The notes beneath the pieces were generated by a model. That model searched no databases. It was not told the DNA's origin and saw only the letters and a program-made list of their open reading frames with translations. DNA of 64,000 nucleotides from Adenanthera pavonina (taxonomy: Eukaryota > Streptophyta > Magnoliopsida > Fabales > Fabaceae), in NCBI GenBank assembly GCA_026686845.1, contig JAIVEN010000022.1:26634001-26698000 (forward strand), given 5' to 3'. Every line of letters starts with the position of its first letter. The stretch's first letter is position 1. Of this stretch, positions 35,527 to 46,950 are shown in pieces. Position numbers and translations under genes: made by a program.

Positions 35527-36125
35527 TTGGGATAATGGACATGTTCTCAGAGTTTTTCTTAATTTTCATATTGCTCTCGCTGGGTTTTTCTTAATTTTCA
35601 TATTGGTCTCTCTGGGTTTTTTTTATCAAATAACTCCTTATAGTTTTACATCATTAAATTGTTAATTTCTAATATTTCAAATACTCAATATTTAATTTCC
35701 CTATCATCTAGGATAACATATAATACTATTAAATTGAGATAATATGGTTAACAGTTAGCATACTTGGATCGGCACATAAATAATTAAGGTTAACTAAAAT
35801 GTATTTTTGTTTTCATAAATGCAAACATCGACACTGATGACTTAGATTTTTATTGTTATCTCCCTACATTTTTTTAAAAAAAGTAGTGCAATTAGTCTTA
35901 TTATAATATATATGTCAATTCAAGTTAGTTAACTGTTAATCATATTATCTCAATTTTAACAGTTTTAACACTATCTTAATGAATAAAGGGATTAATTATT
36001 GAATTTTTAAAATATCAAAGACTAACTCTTTAATGATATAAAACTATAATGATCTATTTAATCAAATAAAAATATAGGGACCAATATAAAAATTTGGGAA
36101 AATCTTAAGGACTAAAAGATCCTTT
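35527..36125. mobile_element. Foldback MITE of about 600 bp
   Basis: The left arm (about 35575-35760) and right arm (about 35925-36115) are inverted copies. Shared words: 'tttatattggtc'-type ends, 'ttatagtttta.atcattaaa', 'aatattt.aaa.a.tcaat.attaa.t', and 'attgagataatatg.ttaacagtta'. The loop of about 160 bp is non-coding. The class was not determined. Confidence 0.6.
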
Positions 36126-37489
36126 ATTCATTTTTTTTTTCATATACGAAAGTTTAGGTGATGATAAACTATAAAATATTTTAGTAGTTATTTCTCTTAT
36201 TGTGACCATAAGTCTATTTCGAAGGATTTAATCAGAATAAACATTTGTTTTTTTTTATTCGTGACAAAATATTTAGGTTAAGTCTTAAGAGGTTCATCAA
36301 GATGGAAATGGTCTCATGATTCAAATAGCACACTTTAGTTGCTGATACAGTGATCACATGAGAATGGCAAATTATCTCCATCATAGGGGTGGGTAGAAGA
36401 AATTGAGCCCGAGAGTTGAATTAATATATCGTATCCTAGGTTTAGTACATATGAAAAAGATTAAGAAATAAATCCTTATAAAATTTGTTTGGTACATATC
36501 ATTCAAATTTTGTGTGAATAAAAAAATACTCTTTTTATATAGTTCTTCTCTCTTTTCATTTTCCTTAAAATAACTCCTATATATCAAACATAGTATTAGT
36601 TTAGTTTTACTATAGCTATCTATGTTCAATCTCTTTGAAAATTCTGAAGAGGATTTTCTGACTATAACAACCTAAAAAACAAACAATTGGGAAAAAAAAA
36701 AACAAGTTAGGACTTGAGAATAAAAATATTTCCCAACTAGGCCTTCATTTAAAAATTTCCAAGTATTATAAACTAAATTTCTAAGTGAGATAAGCTAAAT
36801 TTTCAAAAGAGAATCCTAATTTAGAAATATTTTTTCTCCCAAATTCTCACTTATTTGGTTCTCAAACAACTATTTGTTTTACAATCTCATACCAATTTTA
36901 ACTAATTTAAAGCTTACACAAAGACTCACGTATTCTATATATAGGTTATAGTAGAAAGCAAATATGACATCTCTTTTTGGTAGAGGAGACAATTCGGGCC
37001 AGCACAGCTCATTCAGATTGGACTAAAAAAGCCTATTTTAAAATGGTCTTAGTTTTTCAAGGCCTGCCCATACTCAAAGTCCATATTTTTTAAAAAATAT
37101 TTTTTATTTTGTTTTTCACATATTCATTCAAATTAATACAAATAATTATCATAATCATTCACCAAAATAAAAATAATATTTAAATTTTATAATCTATATA
37201 TCACTAATTAATAAAATAATTTATATTTTTTTTTTTAGGAATGAGAAATTTCAAATTTGGGATTTGAAATGGGAGGTATGGGATTGTGATCAAAATAAAT
37301 GTATTGTTTAGAATAGAAAAGAGGGTTTTTATCTTTTTAAATAGTATTTAAAAAAACAGAAAAAAAGAGGGACAAATGGGCTGACTCATGCGGCTCTAAA
37401 ACCTCGTTTTCTATTTATATTTCAATTTTTAAAATTCAACCAACTATTTTTATTGAGCTAAATTAACCCGGCCAACTCTACTTTATTGG
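36126..37489. other. Intergenic, AT-rich, no gene recognised
   Basis: It contains short stretches rich in GGCC, GGGCC and GGCTG (36985-37075 and 37375-37480) that could be ends of a decayed MITE. The 82-residue ORF at 36381-36629 is low-complexity and unsupported. Confidence 0.35.
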
Positions 37490-38260
37490 AATGGGAAATG
37501 CAATCATACACATTCTATTCTTTGGTTGTGGCGATTAAATAACCCCAACCATCGCCAGTCCACATCATCACATCCAAATCCTATTAATCTTCTCGTACTA
37601 CCCTTTTTTGTCTTTCTGGAATTTTAATTGATAATCTTTTCACGTTTTTATTAAATTATACTTCAATAAGATATATAAATTACATATTCTTTTCTTATTT
37701 AAATTTCACAGTAAAAAATATATCAATAAAAAATAAATTACGCTTACAATTAAATTTATTTCGAATAAAATTTTTATGACTATTATTTATATAATATAAT
37801 AAGTAAACTATTATAGAAATAATCATCTTCTAAATTCATAATAAACTAAATTTATAATATTATTAAAAAATAAAAAATATAATATTGGACCAAAAGTGTT
37901 AGTAATTTATTAGTAAGGTATATTTTCAATAAAAGTATTATTTTCGAAAATATTTTAATTTGAATGAATTTGAGTATATTTTCATAATCATAATAGATAA
38001 TATATAATTTAAACAGTTTTCGAAAGGATACAATAATTCAGTTCTTTTTTTTTTTTTCTCAAAATTCAATTTAATATTATTCACGGAGAATGGGCTTAGT
38101 GGGAGCGAAAGGATTATATGATGACTGATGAGGCACGGAAAAAGCCAACTTGGAATTGGGCTACAAAAAGGATAAGAGGAAAATGGGTAGCCCATTTTTT
38201 AGTGGATAGTAGTATCCCAAAAGTTTTGATGTGTAGAGCCCAACCAAATCCGTTACTCCG
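37490..38260 (+). repeat. Array module copy R3
   Basis: Closest to R4 and clearly related to R1 along its whole length, including 'ttctattctttgg', 'aaccccaaccatcgcc', 'tataatataataagtaaactattatagaaataatcatcttc' and the terminal block with 'gggctta', 'attgggcta', 'aagaggaaaatgg' and 'agccca'. It marks the left border of unit 3. Confidence 0.7.
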
Positions 38261-39075
38261 CTCGATTGAGGGGTAAAACTATAATTTTACCTTAATTTCT
38301 CTTTTTCCCATTCTCTTCTTTCTCCTGCAACAAACAAAGAAATGGAGGACGCTCTCACAACAAAATATTTTAAAACAGACAGTGGGTAAAACTCCTCCCT
38401 ACCCCTCCCAAAATTATTTTTTTAATAAAAAAAGAGGGCAATGCCCAAAAATTACATGCTAGTAGAATAGGGGAAATCAAGTTCCCATACAAATCTGAAA
38501 GTATAATGTTCCAAAATTATCTTTCATTTTTTAAGTGTGTTGAGTTCTTGCCAAATGGTGTTCCTACAAGATTTCATGAATTCATCATACAATGAACAAA
38601 ATTTTCTTAGATAGAAAAACCAGCAAGAAAGTTCTTCAAACATTTATGGAAAACAAAAAAAGAAACAAAGAAAGAAATTGAATAATTTCATCAAGGATAT
38701 GAGCAATGCATAATTTTTCCACATCGAACATTGTTATGTATTACTGGACCACCAATGCACTCCAAAAATGTTACTGTGTTCTAGCCAGATTGTCCTTCAA
38801 AGATTTAGGTATAATGTCACAATTGTCGAAGCAACTCTGAACTGCATTGCATCAAAATTCTTCTTTGAAAATTCTAAATGTATCTTACAAATAAGATATC
38901 TATAATTTTGACATGCTGCTGCTAGATACAATAGCAGCGACAAAGAACATGAGAGGAGAATGACAGACAATAATTGAGAAGTAAGAACTCAAATTGAGGA
39001 AGAACAAGATGCTAAAATTGCAAGCTATGAAACTTTGGTGCTTCCATTATCAAGCTATGCGACAGTACCAAAATA
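38261..39075 (+). pseudogene. Ghost plus-strand LRK10L kinase, unit 3
   Basis: Two fragments of a plus-type kinase exon survive without any frame. 38680-38780 matches the catalytic-loop region of gene D ('ttcatcaagg.tatgagcaa', then 'atgt.ttactgga', 'gcactccaaaaatg'). 38995-39060 matches the EEEGDAKIAKKLG...LWC region ('gaggaagaacaagatgctaaaattgcaa', 'ctttggtg'). The same ghost, with the same deletions, recurs at 62330-62880, so it was already dead before the unit duplicated. Confidence 0.6.
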
Positions 39076-39554
39076 AAATATATAGAAAACAACAAAATGC
39101 ATAATAAAGAAAGGTTTCAGAGTGTTTGGATCATTAAAGATATGTGCGACCTAGATCTTGATCCATTCTACAATATCCAATGAATGGGAGAAAAACAGAA
39201 TCAATTCGAAGGCCTAAACCATACCGTCCTAACAAATGCTTCTTCCATAATTTATCTCATGACATATAAAAGTGGAAGTCAAATATCCCACTTCTTGTGC
39301 TGATAAGAAAACCCACCTCTGTTTCATGCTTATATGTTAATTAAAAAAAAAAACACATTGGCAATGATAGTTTAATATATACCTAAAAAAAGTTAACAGC
39401 AACAACAATCATGATCATCATCATAAACTGAATATTCCCATTCATATTTAAAAGTCTCAAAAAAGCAAATTAGATAAATGTTGGGAGCACAATTTCTTTC
39501 ATCATAAAATTATTGTATATCAAGATGACAAGTATTCAACATATATTTACTATG
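39076..39554 (-). other. 3' flank of gene C
   Basis: Non-coding. Homologous to the 3' flanks of copies A, E and the fourth unit. Confidence 0.5.
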
Positions 39555-42500
39555 TTATATTGATCTCTCATCTTCACGAGTTAAAAATGAAGTTGTCTCT
39601 CTAGAATAACTCACTAATGGATGAGAGAATGGCCTTGTGGTACTCGAATGATCACTAACACTAATAGCTGGAAAATCTTGTGGATGTAGAGAAGGCTCTT
39701 GAGGTAATTCAAAGCCTTGCTCCTCTATCTCAAGTGTCTTTACAAGATGATCACTCGCCTTGGATGATCTTGTTAAACTTGAATAATCACCAACATCAGT
39801 GGTTGGTAAATCTTGTGGATAGAGATAAGGCTTTTGAGGCAATTCTAAGTCCTGATCTTCTCCCTCAAGCATCTTTATAGCTCTATTCATTGAAGGACGA
39901 TCATTAGGCTTGGTTTGGATGCACCACAACCCCACAATCATCATTTTCCTTGCCAATTTCATTTCTTCCTTTGTTGCATCTACTATGTTAATTTCATTTC
40001 CTTCATTTAATTGATCAAAAACCCAAAATGGGAAGTAAAATTGACATGAATACTCAGTCAACACATTCATATTCTTCCTTTTACCAGTCATCTCCATTAA
40101 TAACATCCCAAAACTATAGACATCAGCTTTATAAGAGACCCCACCTACATTACTGTAGAAGAGCTCAGGAGCCATATATCCTATAGTGCCTTTAGCCGCT
40201 GTAAGAGACACAATACTGTTATTTGTTGGATAGAGTTTAGCAAGGCCAAAATCAGAAACCTTTGGGATGAAGTTTTCATCAAGAAGGATGTTGTGTGGCT
40301 TTATATCAAAATGCAAAATTTGCATATTGCATCCTTTGTGAAGATATTCAATACCACGGGCTACTCCAAGAGAAATGGTATACAATTGATGAAGATTCAA
40401 GAATTGATCACTGTTGACATGTTTAAAGAGAATGTATTTATCAAGAGACCCATTTTGCATGAACTCATATATAAGAGCACGCTTTGATCCTTCCACAGAA
40501 TAACCGATGAGTTGAAACACATTAACATGGTGGATTCTACCAAGTGTAGCAACTTCATTGATGAATTCTTGACCATCGGCTTTGGCCTTATCCAACATCT
40601 TGACGGCTACCTCATGACCACTTACGAAGTTTTCCTCTGAAAACAGAACCATAGCCTCCTTTCCCCAATCTTATTTTAAATCCTTTTGTCATCTTCTTGA
40701 CGTCTCTGTAGGAGTACCTTATTGGCATGATGTTGTTGTTGCTTTGCAAAAAATCTTCAATGTTGTCATACATTGATAAATGTCTTCGTCGCCATTTATA
40801 GATCAGAAGGACAAAGACAAATGGAGTCCCCAAAGCACATTTACCCATAGTATGAGGAACTGTTCACGAAGATTTGAAAGACAACACAAATAATTAGAAC
40901 GTGCCCTCTACCTCGAACTAGTATTGCATTTCTGTTTGTTTGGCCAGTCATTATAGTGTCCACTCTCACAATATTAAAAATTTGACAAGGATGCTCAGGT
41001 CAAGGGATTACCTAATATATACATGGCAAAAATTTCAACTACGGCTGCACAAAAAGAGAGAAGTAAAATGATATAAGTTTCTATAATAAGAAAATAGCTA
41101 GCGCTACCTTGAATATGGTACGTAAATGAAAAGTGATACAACTTACTCGCAACATAACCGAGGATATATTCAAAAATGCTATAGTTTGCTGCCACAAAAG
41201 ATAAAGAACTGCATTAGTATAGTAATACTAATATATATATATATGGTATATTTCACTTATGTATTGTGGTGCATATATAAGGTGAAATGTTTTAGCAATA
41301 ATATGATCAAAATTAAGATTTAATTATATATATGTTTTACTAACCCTGCAAATTTAGACATTTTAAATGCTTTTATAATTTAAAAATAAAATTAAAATAA
41401 AGAACTTTAACTTCACAAAATTCAGAGTGAAAATCATTGTTACAATTAATTAAGTCTTTTAAAGTTATAAATAAATTTTCTCAAATTCATAATTAAATTC
41501 TCTTGAAATAAATTAATAGAATTTTTTTGGCCATTACTGATTAAGAATTTTAAAACAGATATTTCAAGGTACTTTTTTCCATTAAGGGAGTTATAATTAT
41601 TAATCTTCTTTATTTCCATTCATACATTATTTTCATCTTAAAAAATATAGAAAAACAAAACAGAATGTCCATCCATTTTCATTACATCTTGCAATTTTTT
41701 TCAATTCCATCAAAACTCATTTTCATTTTCTTATTTTTATTCACATTTTAATTTCCATAGAAAATTATCCCATAAACCAAATGGGATATATGTTACCTTT
41801 CTTCCTTGGCAAAATGACACTTAATGACCCATAGTTCTTAGTGTTGTTGATAGCCAAGACTTTAAAGACTCAGAATTATTCAAAAGATCATAGAAATAAA
41901 CTATCATCAATTCTTCTAAATGTTATAACTCATGCCTCCAAATTACAACTTGATCTATCTTGTTTTACAAACATATTCTAATTAAGAGTAGTACGTAAAA
42001 TAATTCTAAAACACACTTTCAATATAAAAGAAATCAAATTTTAACTTTAGAGAGTATGAATTATAAATTTAAGAATAAAAAATGAAAACTTACTTTTATA
42101 GTTCATGAGAAATATTTTATTTTTTTTTAATTTAGCTATTAATATTAAGAGTTATGCATCCTAGTTTCCTGAACTAAGAAAACCTAGAGTAATAAGGTAA
42201 GAGGCGTAGCAGGACTTATGATTAGAAAAATTCAAACTACCAAAACTCAATTTATGATTTTTAAATTATAATCACTTGTTTGAAAATTATAAGAAATTAT
42301 AGAACCAAATATATAATTAAATAAAAAATTAAGGTAAAATAAAAAATTTTCATCCCTTGAATTTTTAACATAGTTACTAAGATAAATGAGAGAGTTGTAC
42401 AATAATCCAGTTAGCCCAATAAACTCGACTCGGACATGGACAAGGCCAGACGCTTAAATATACCGCCTTGATTATTTATATGACAAACAAAAGTTTCTGG

Positions 42501-44497
42501 CCCAAAAAAATATAGCAAATAAAAATGGAGAACAAATATTAGATATATTTTTATGTTTTCTAATAGTGTTAACTAGTCTCCATGTGAATGTGAGGTTCCA
42601 TTTCTTTTAAAAACAAAAATGGAATAGTGCATACAAAAAACCTGCTATTTTATGTATAAAATAGGCATGTTATTTTCGAAGTTATAATAAAATTAATCAT
42701 TACATTTTTTTTTTCACAATATCAATAACCTCATACCTTTTCTCTCTCTCTTCCCCCTATAACTTTCTCTTGTTCCCAGTTTTTTATTTTATTAATTTTT
42801 AATCGATTTTTCATTAAAAATATAAAAATATTTTAAAGCAAATATTTCAACATATGTTTAATTGTGGATATTATATTCATTTAATCATCTTCATTTTCAT
42901 TTCAACATTATTTTCATCTGATCAAATACAGAAACAAAATAGAATGTCCATTCTTTTTCATTACATACAAACAAAATTATTCAATTCCATCAAAGCTTAT
43001 TTTCATTATCATTCTCATTTTTATTCACATTTCAATTTGAATAAAATTATTCCATAAACATCAATACGAAAGTTCATATGATAAGGATGTGGGTGTGATT
43101 AGAGTCAAACCTTTACGATATATCAAGAAAGAAAATTTCATGAAGCAAACAAGGCATTTTTTCCCTTAACAAAATGCATGCTAATGACTTAAAGTTTTTA
43201 TAATAATCAAAATTATCTTTCCATCTTATTGTCATTATTCTAATTTCATTGTAAGAATTTGTTTCATACATTGTGAATCACACGGGGTAAAACTATACTT
43301 AATAGTTAATATTATTTTTTCAGTTCTCTTATAATATGCAAACATCGTACATCAAAATTAAAACACCCTGTGTAATGTATGGAAGAAAAATCTAGTTTTT
43401 AACAATGTATCTTTTAATGTTAAGTAGTTATTCATTATACAAGAAAATGTTTTTTATTTTATTTTCAAAGTTGTTTTCCAGATCTGTATAACTCAGAAAT
43501 CTCTCCCTTTGTTATTGACCATTCTTTTAAAAAATTATTATCGTACAGTTGTAGGCTTTTCAATTATAAAAACTTTTCTGTTGGAGACAAAAATTATAAA
43601 AATATTTCTTATATTACCAAAAAAAGGCCGATACAAGTTGGTTCAAGAATGAAAATGCAGAGATAAGCTCCAGTAACATAGAATATGCGTTGACACTTGA
43701 TAGCCACAATTAATTCAGTTAATGGACTTACCCCCGCCGCCACAACCTGGTTGCTTGTTACTGTCATTGAGAAATGCATAACCTCCAGACTTGAGGCAGA
43801 AACTGTTCAACCAAGAAAGCTCAAAGCCATAAAGAAGCATATTGTGGATGTCTGCGCACGACCAGGAATGGTTGTTCAGAGTAGGCCACGATGTCATATA
43901 CATCAGCTCTATACGACAATCATCCTCTAAACCCAATTCCCCTGCAGTTATCCTGCCAACGTTCGGATACCAATACGATGATGACGAAGAAGCAACTGAC
44001 CCATTTGATGTATTCAAGCAAGGGGCTGTCTCAACAAACAGAAGAGAATCCACAGGGTGTTCACAACTGACGTATATCATCAATTTTGTCAATTTATTCG
44101 ATTCCTGAAAAGTTTCATAGAATGTATCGACGGTGATGGTGTATGGATCGAAGTAGCTAAAGTTGTAGTCTGATACAGAGTCCCGAGGCAGGGAAGAGTA
44201 ATCGAGCTCCACAACATTAGCATCCCTTACCCGGATTGTATAATTCTCATAATTAATGGACAAAACACTGTATCTTCCAGATTGCAAAGACAGTACCAAG
44301 TGGTTGTGCTCGCAAGATAGGTTATACCTGGGGTCACCACACTCCTCTGGAAAGTCTTTTAGCCGGAAAGGGCTGCTCACGTTATTATCTCCGCATAAAC
44401 TCCAACAATTCTGCTGTCCATCTGATGCCTTGCATGTTTTGTAGAATACCAGAGTCAGAAACAGTGCCACCAGTAATCGTGCTGATGAGGAACACAT
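39555..44497 (-). pseudogene. LRK10L receptor-like kinase, gene C, frameshifted in the kinase
   Basis: Exons 43732-44497, 41012-41044 (33 nt) and 39555-40859, phase 1 junctions. Exon 1: signal peptide LLVALFLTLVFYKTCKAS, GUB_WAK_bind domain (SPFRLKDFPEECGD, YNLSCE, YTIRV). Met at 44497 aligns with gene A, though an upstream Met at 44545 is open. The micro-exon reads AVVEIFAMYILG and has lost the Cys found in the A and 5.4-kb copies. Exon 3: transmembrane GTPFVFVLLIYKWRRR, LQS intact, glycine loop GKGGYGSVFRG. A one-base insertion at about 40624 then shifts the frame before VAVK. The rest of the kinase is open (HFDIKPHNILLD, DFGLAKLYP, GYMAPELF, VYSFGMLLME). The insertion happens to create GTAAGT. 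The tail has two PQKPYLYPQD-type units and ends DERSI. The indel could be a sequencing error; otherwise the product lacks kinase activity. Confidence 0.77.
40860..43731 (-). other. Introns 1 and 2 of gene C
   Basis: Intron 2 is 40860-41011 and intron 1 is 41045-43731. Intron 1 contains a duplicated block of about 200 bp (about 41580-41780 and 42850-43060), also present once in gene A intron 1. No nested gene. Confidence 0.5.
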
Positions 44498-44796
44498 GTT
44501 TCGTATCATGACCATCTCAAATCCAAGAGTAATTAGCAGTCCCAAGTTCGGAATGACATATGAAGGTCCCCAACCATTTATTTCTTCTCATCAAGAAGTT
44601 GCCTGGAAATACTTCTGACGATAGCACTTTACACAGCTTGACTTATTGACGAGGTCTTTGTCTATTGACGTAAGCAGATATGTCATGTAAGGAAATCAAG
44701 GCGAAGCTCTCCTGTTTGGAAAAGTCTCTTGGCTCCGTATTTGAGATGAGATTTTTTTACTTATTTTCTCATCTTGGAAAGCAAGAGACCGGAGAT
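44498..44796. promoter_or_regulatory. Shared divergent promoter of genes C and D with W-box and TGACG cores
   Basis: Genes C and D start head to head with about 300 bp between aligned start codons. TTGAC cores lie at 44638, 44646 and 44665. TGACG (as-1/TGA-type) lies at 44616, 44647 and 44666. The A/B promoter has three TTGAC cores in the same zone. A WRKY/TGA-responsive bidirectional promoter is inferred. Confidence 0.55.
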
Positions 44797-46950
44797 ATGG
44801 AAACCTCAACAGTAAACTCCTTCACCGTTTTCTTGTTGCTAATTGCTGTGTTTTCAGAGACTGTAGGAAGCTGGAATAATAGCTGTCCAGAACCTGAAAC
44901 AACATGTGGGGCCCTGCATATTCGGTTTCCTTTCCGAATAATAGGACGCCAACCAGAACGGTGTGGGTATCCGGGGTTCGATTTACAATGTTCCTCTACC
45001 AATCATACAGTTCTTGAGCTCCCTCGGTCAGTCAAACTCCATGTCAAAAATATTGATTACAAATCCCAAACCATTCAGTTATATGATCCTTCTGGCTGCC
45101 TCTTTAGGCAAGTCCGTCACCTCACTCCACTTCCATCCCATTTCCAGTTCATAACTCCGTATCTTTATAACTATACCTTTTTCAATTGCACTTCACCAAA
45201 AGATGGTAGTGAATTCATGTCAACCTGCCTGAGAAGCTCTACCTATCAAGTGTATGCCTGCTGATATCGGAGAACTCCCCTTGTCATTTTGCAGCAAAAT
45301 GTTTGACATTTCATCCATCCCATATGATATTTTTGGAGATGATGACAACACTCTTCGTTTCAAGTGGTCTCATCCAATGTGTAAACATTGCGAATCAAAA
45401 CAAAAAAGATGTGGATTCAAAAATAATAATACCAGTTATGATACTGCATGTTTCGAGAATCTTCACATGGGTAATTTGGATCTCTTGCATCTCGCTTTTC
45501 GATATATCTGTATGGAATTTAGATCATTTACATAACCCGACCATAGCATGAATATCCATGAATATAATTCTCACTTACAATAAACATAAAAAATCACATG
45601 AACTTGTATATGCATTTAATTTCTTGACTCGTGTAGAGAGTTCTTCAAAAGAGAAGTCATCATTGTGTTAAATATTTATATAAGCATCCTTAGCTGACCA
45701 ATTATGTTAATTTATTTTGCAGGTTCATCCAACAAATTTGCAATTGCAGGTTAACTTTCAAATTGAACTCAGTATTTTCCTCGAAGGCAAATTATGGTTT
45801 TTGAAACTAAATCCGAGTTCTTATATATGCAGGACCAATCGTGGGATCATTTCTTCTAGTGGTGACTCTTGTTGTAGTTCATTACATCTACAACTCTTAC
45901 AAATCACGAAAAAAAAGCCACGCAATAATTGAAAAGTTTTTGAAAGATTATAGAGCCCTCAAGCCCACAAGATATTCTTATGCTGAAATTAAGAGGATTA
46001 CCAATCAATTTGAAGACAAGTTAGGGCAAGGTTCCTTTGGTACTGTGTTCAAAGGAAACATTTCTTCCCAATTCAAGGTTGCAGTGAAAATCCTAGCTAA
46101 TTCCGAAGGAAATGGTGAAGAGTTCATCACTGAAGTTGGAACCATGGGTAAAATCCATCATGTTAACATTATTCGCTTAATTGGCTTCTGTGCAGATGGC
46201 TATAGAAGAGCACTTGTTTACGAGTACTTACCCAATGGTTCATTGCAAAATTTCCTAAGTTCACCAGATAATAGGCAAAACTTCCTTGGTTGGAAAAAGT
46301 TACAAGACATTGCTTTAGGCATAGCCAAAGGAATTGAGTATCTTCATCAAGGGTGTGAGCAACGCATACTTCATTTTGATATCAAGCCTCATAATGTTTT
46401 ACTCGATAGCGATTTCACTCCAAAAATATGTGATTTTGGACTAGCCAAATTGTGTTCCAAAGATAAAAGTATAGTGTCAATGACTACTGCCAGAGGAACT
46501 TTTGGCTACATTGCTCCAGAAGTTTTTTCTCGAAACTTTGGAAATGTGTCACACAAAGCAGATGTTTATAGTTATGGAATGTTGCTATTAGAAGTAATAG
46601 GAGGGAGGAGGATCACCAATGACACAAAAGAAAATGCCACTCATATTTACTATCCTGAATGGATCTATGACATTTTAGAAGAAAGGGAGGACGTGAGAAT
46701 TCATATTGAGGAAGAAGGAGATGCTAAAATTGCCAAAAAATTAGGAATAGTGGGACTTTGGTGTATCCAATGGCATGCAATGGATCGACCATCAATGCAA
46801 GTGGTGGTTCAAATGTTGGAAGGAAAAGAAGACAAATTATCTGTACCTCCGAATCCTTTTGATTCTGAAGGTCCTTCAACAAGAAAAAGGCCTAGTGTGC
46901 CTGCAAGACATCCAATACAAGGTTTAGAAATAATCCAGGAAGTAGAGTGA
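44797..46950 (+). pseudogene. LRK10L receptor-like kinase, gene D; ectodomain frameshift, kinase intact
   Basis: Exons 44797-45470, 45723-45749 (GSSNKFAIA) and 45833-46950, phase 1 junctions. An in-frame Met at 44680 is less likely than 44797, which aligns with gene B. Exon 1 encodes a signal peptide and GUB_WAK_bind domain (CPEPETTCGALHIRFPFRI), but ends at TGA 45262-45264. Relative to gene B, 14 nt are replaced by 3 (net loss of 11). The WAK_assoc_C-like end (CKHCESKQKRCGFKN) continues in another frame. Exon 3 is open for about 370 residues: transmembrane SFLLVVTLVVVHYIY, glycine loop GQGSFGTVFKG, VAVK, HFDIKPHNVLLD (non-RD), DFGLAKLCS, GYIAPEVF, and a Pro-rich tail. It is the best preserved kinase in the window. 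If transcribed from an internal start, a receptor lacking its ectodomain is conceivable. As annotated it is broken. Confidence 0.78.

Noticed and set aside
43697..44108. Plus-strand ORFs opposite the gene C ectodomain
   Set aside because: Shadows of exon 1 of gene C. The matching ORFs at 10677-11022 shadow gene A in the same way.
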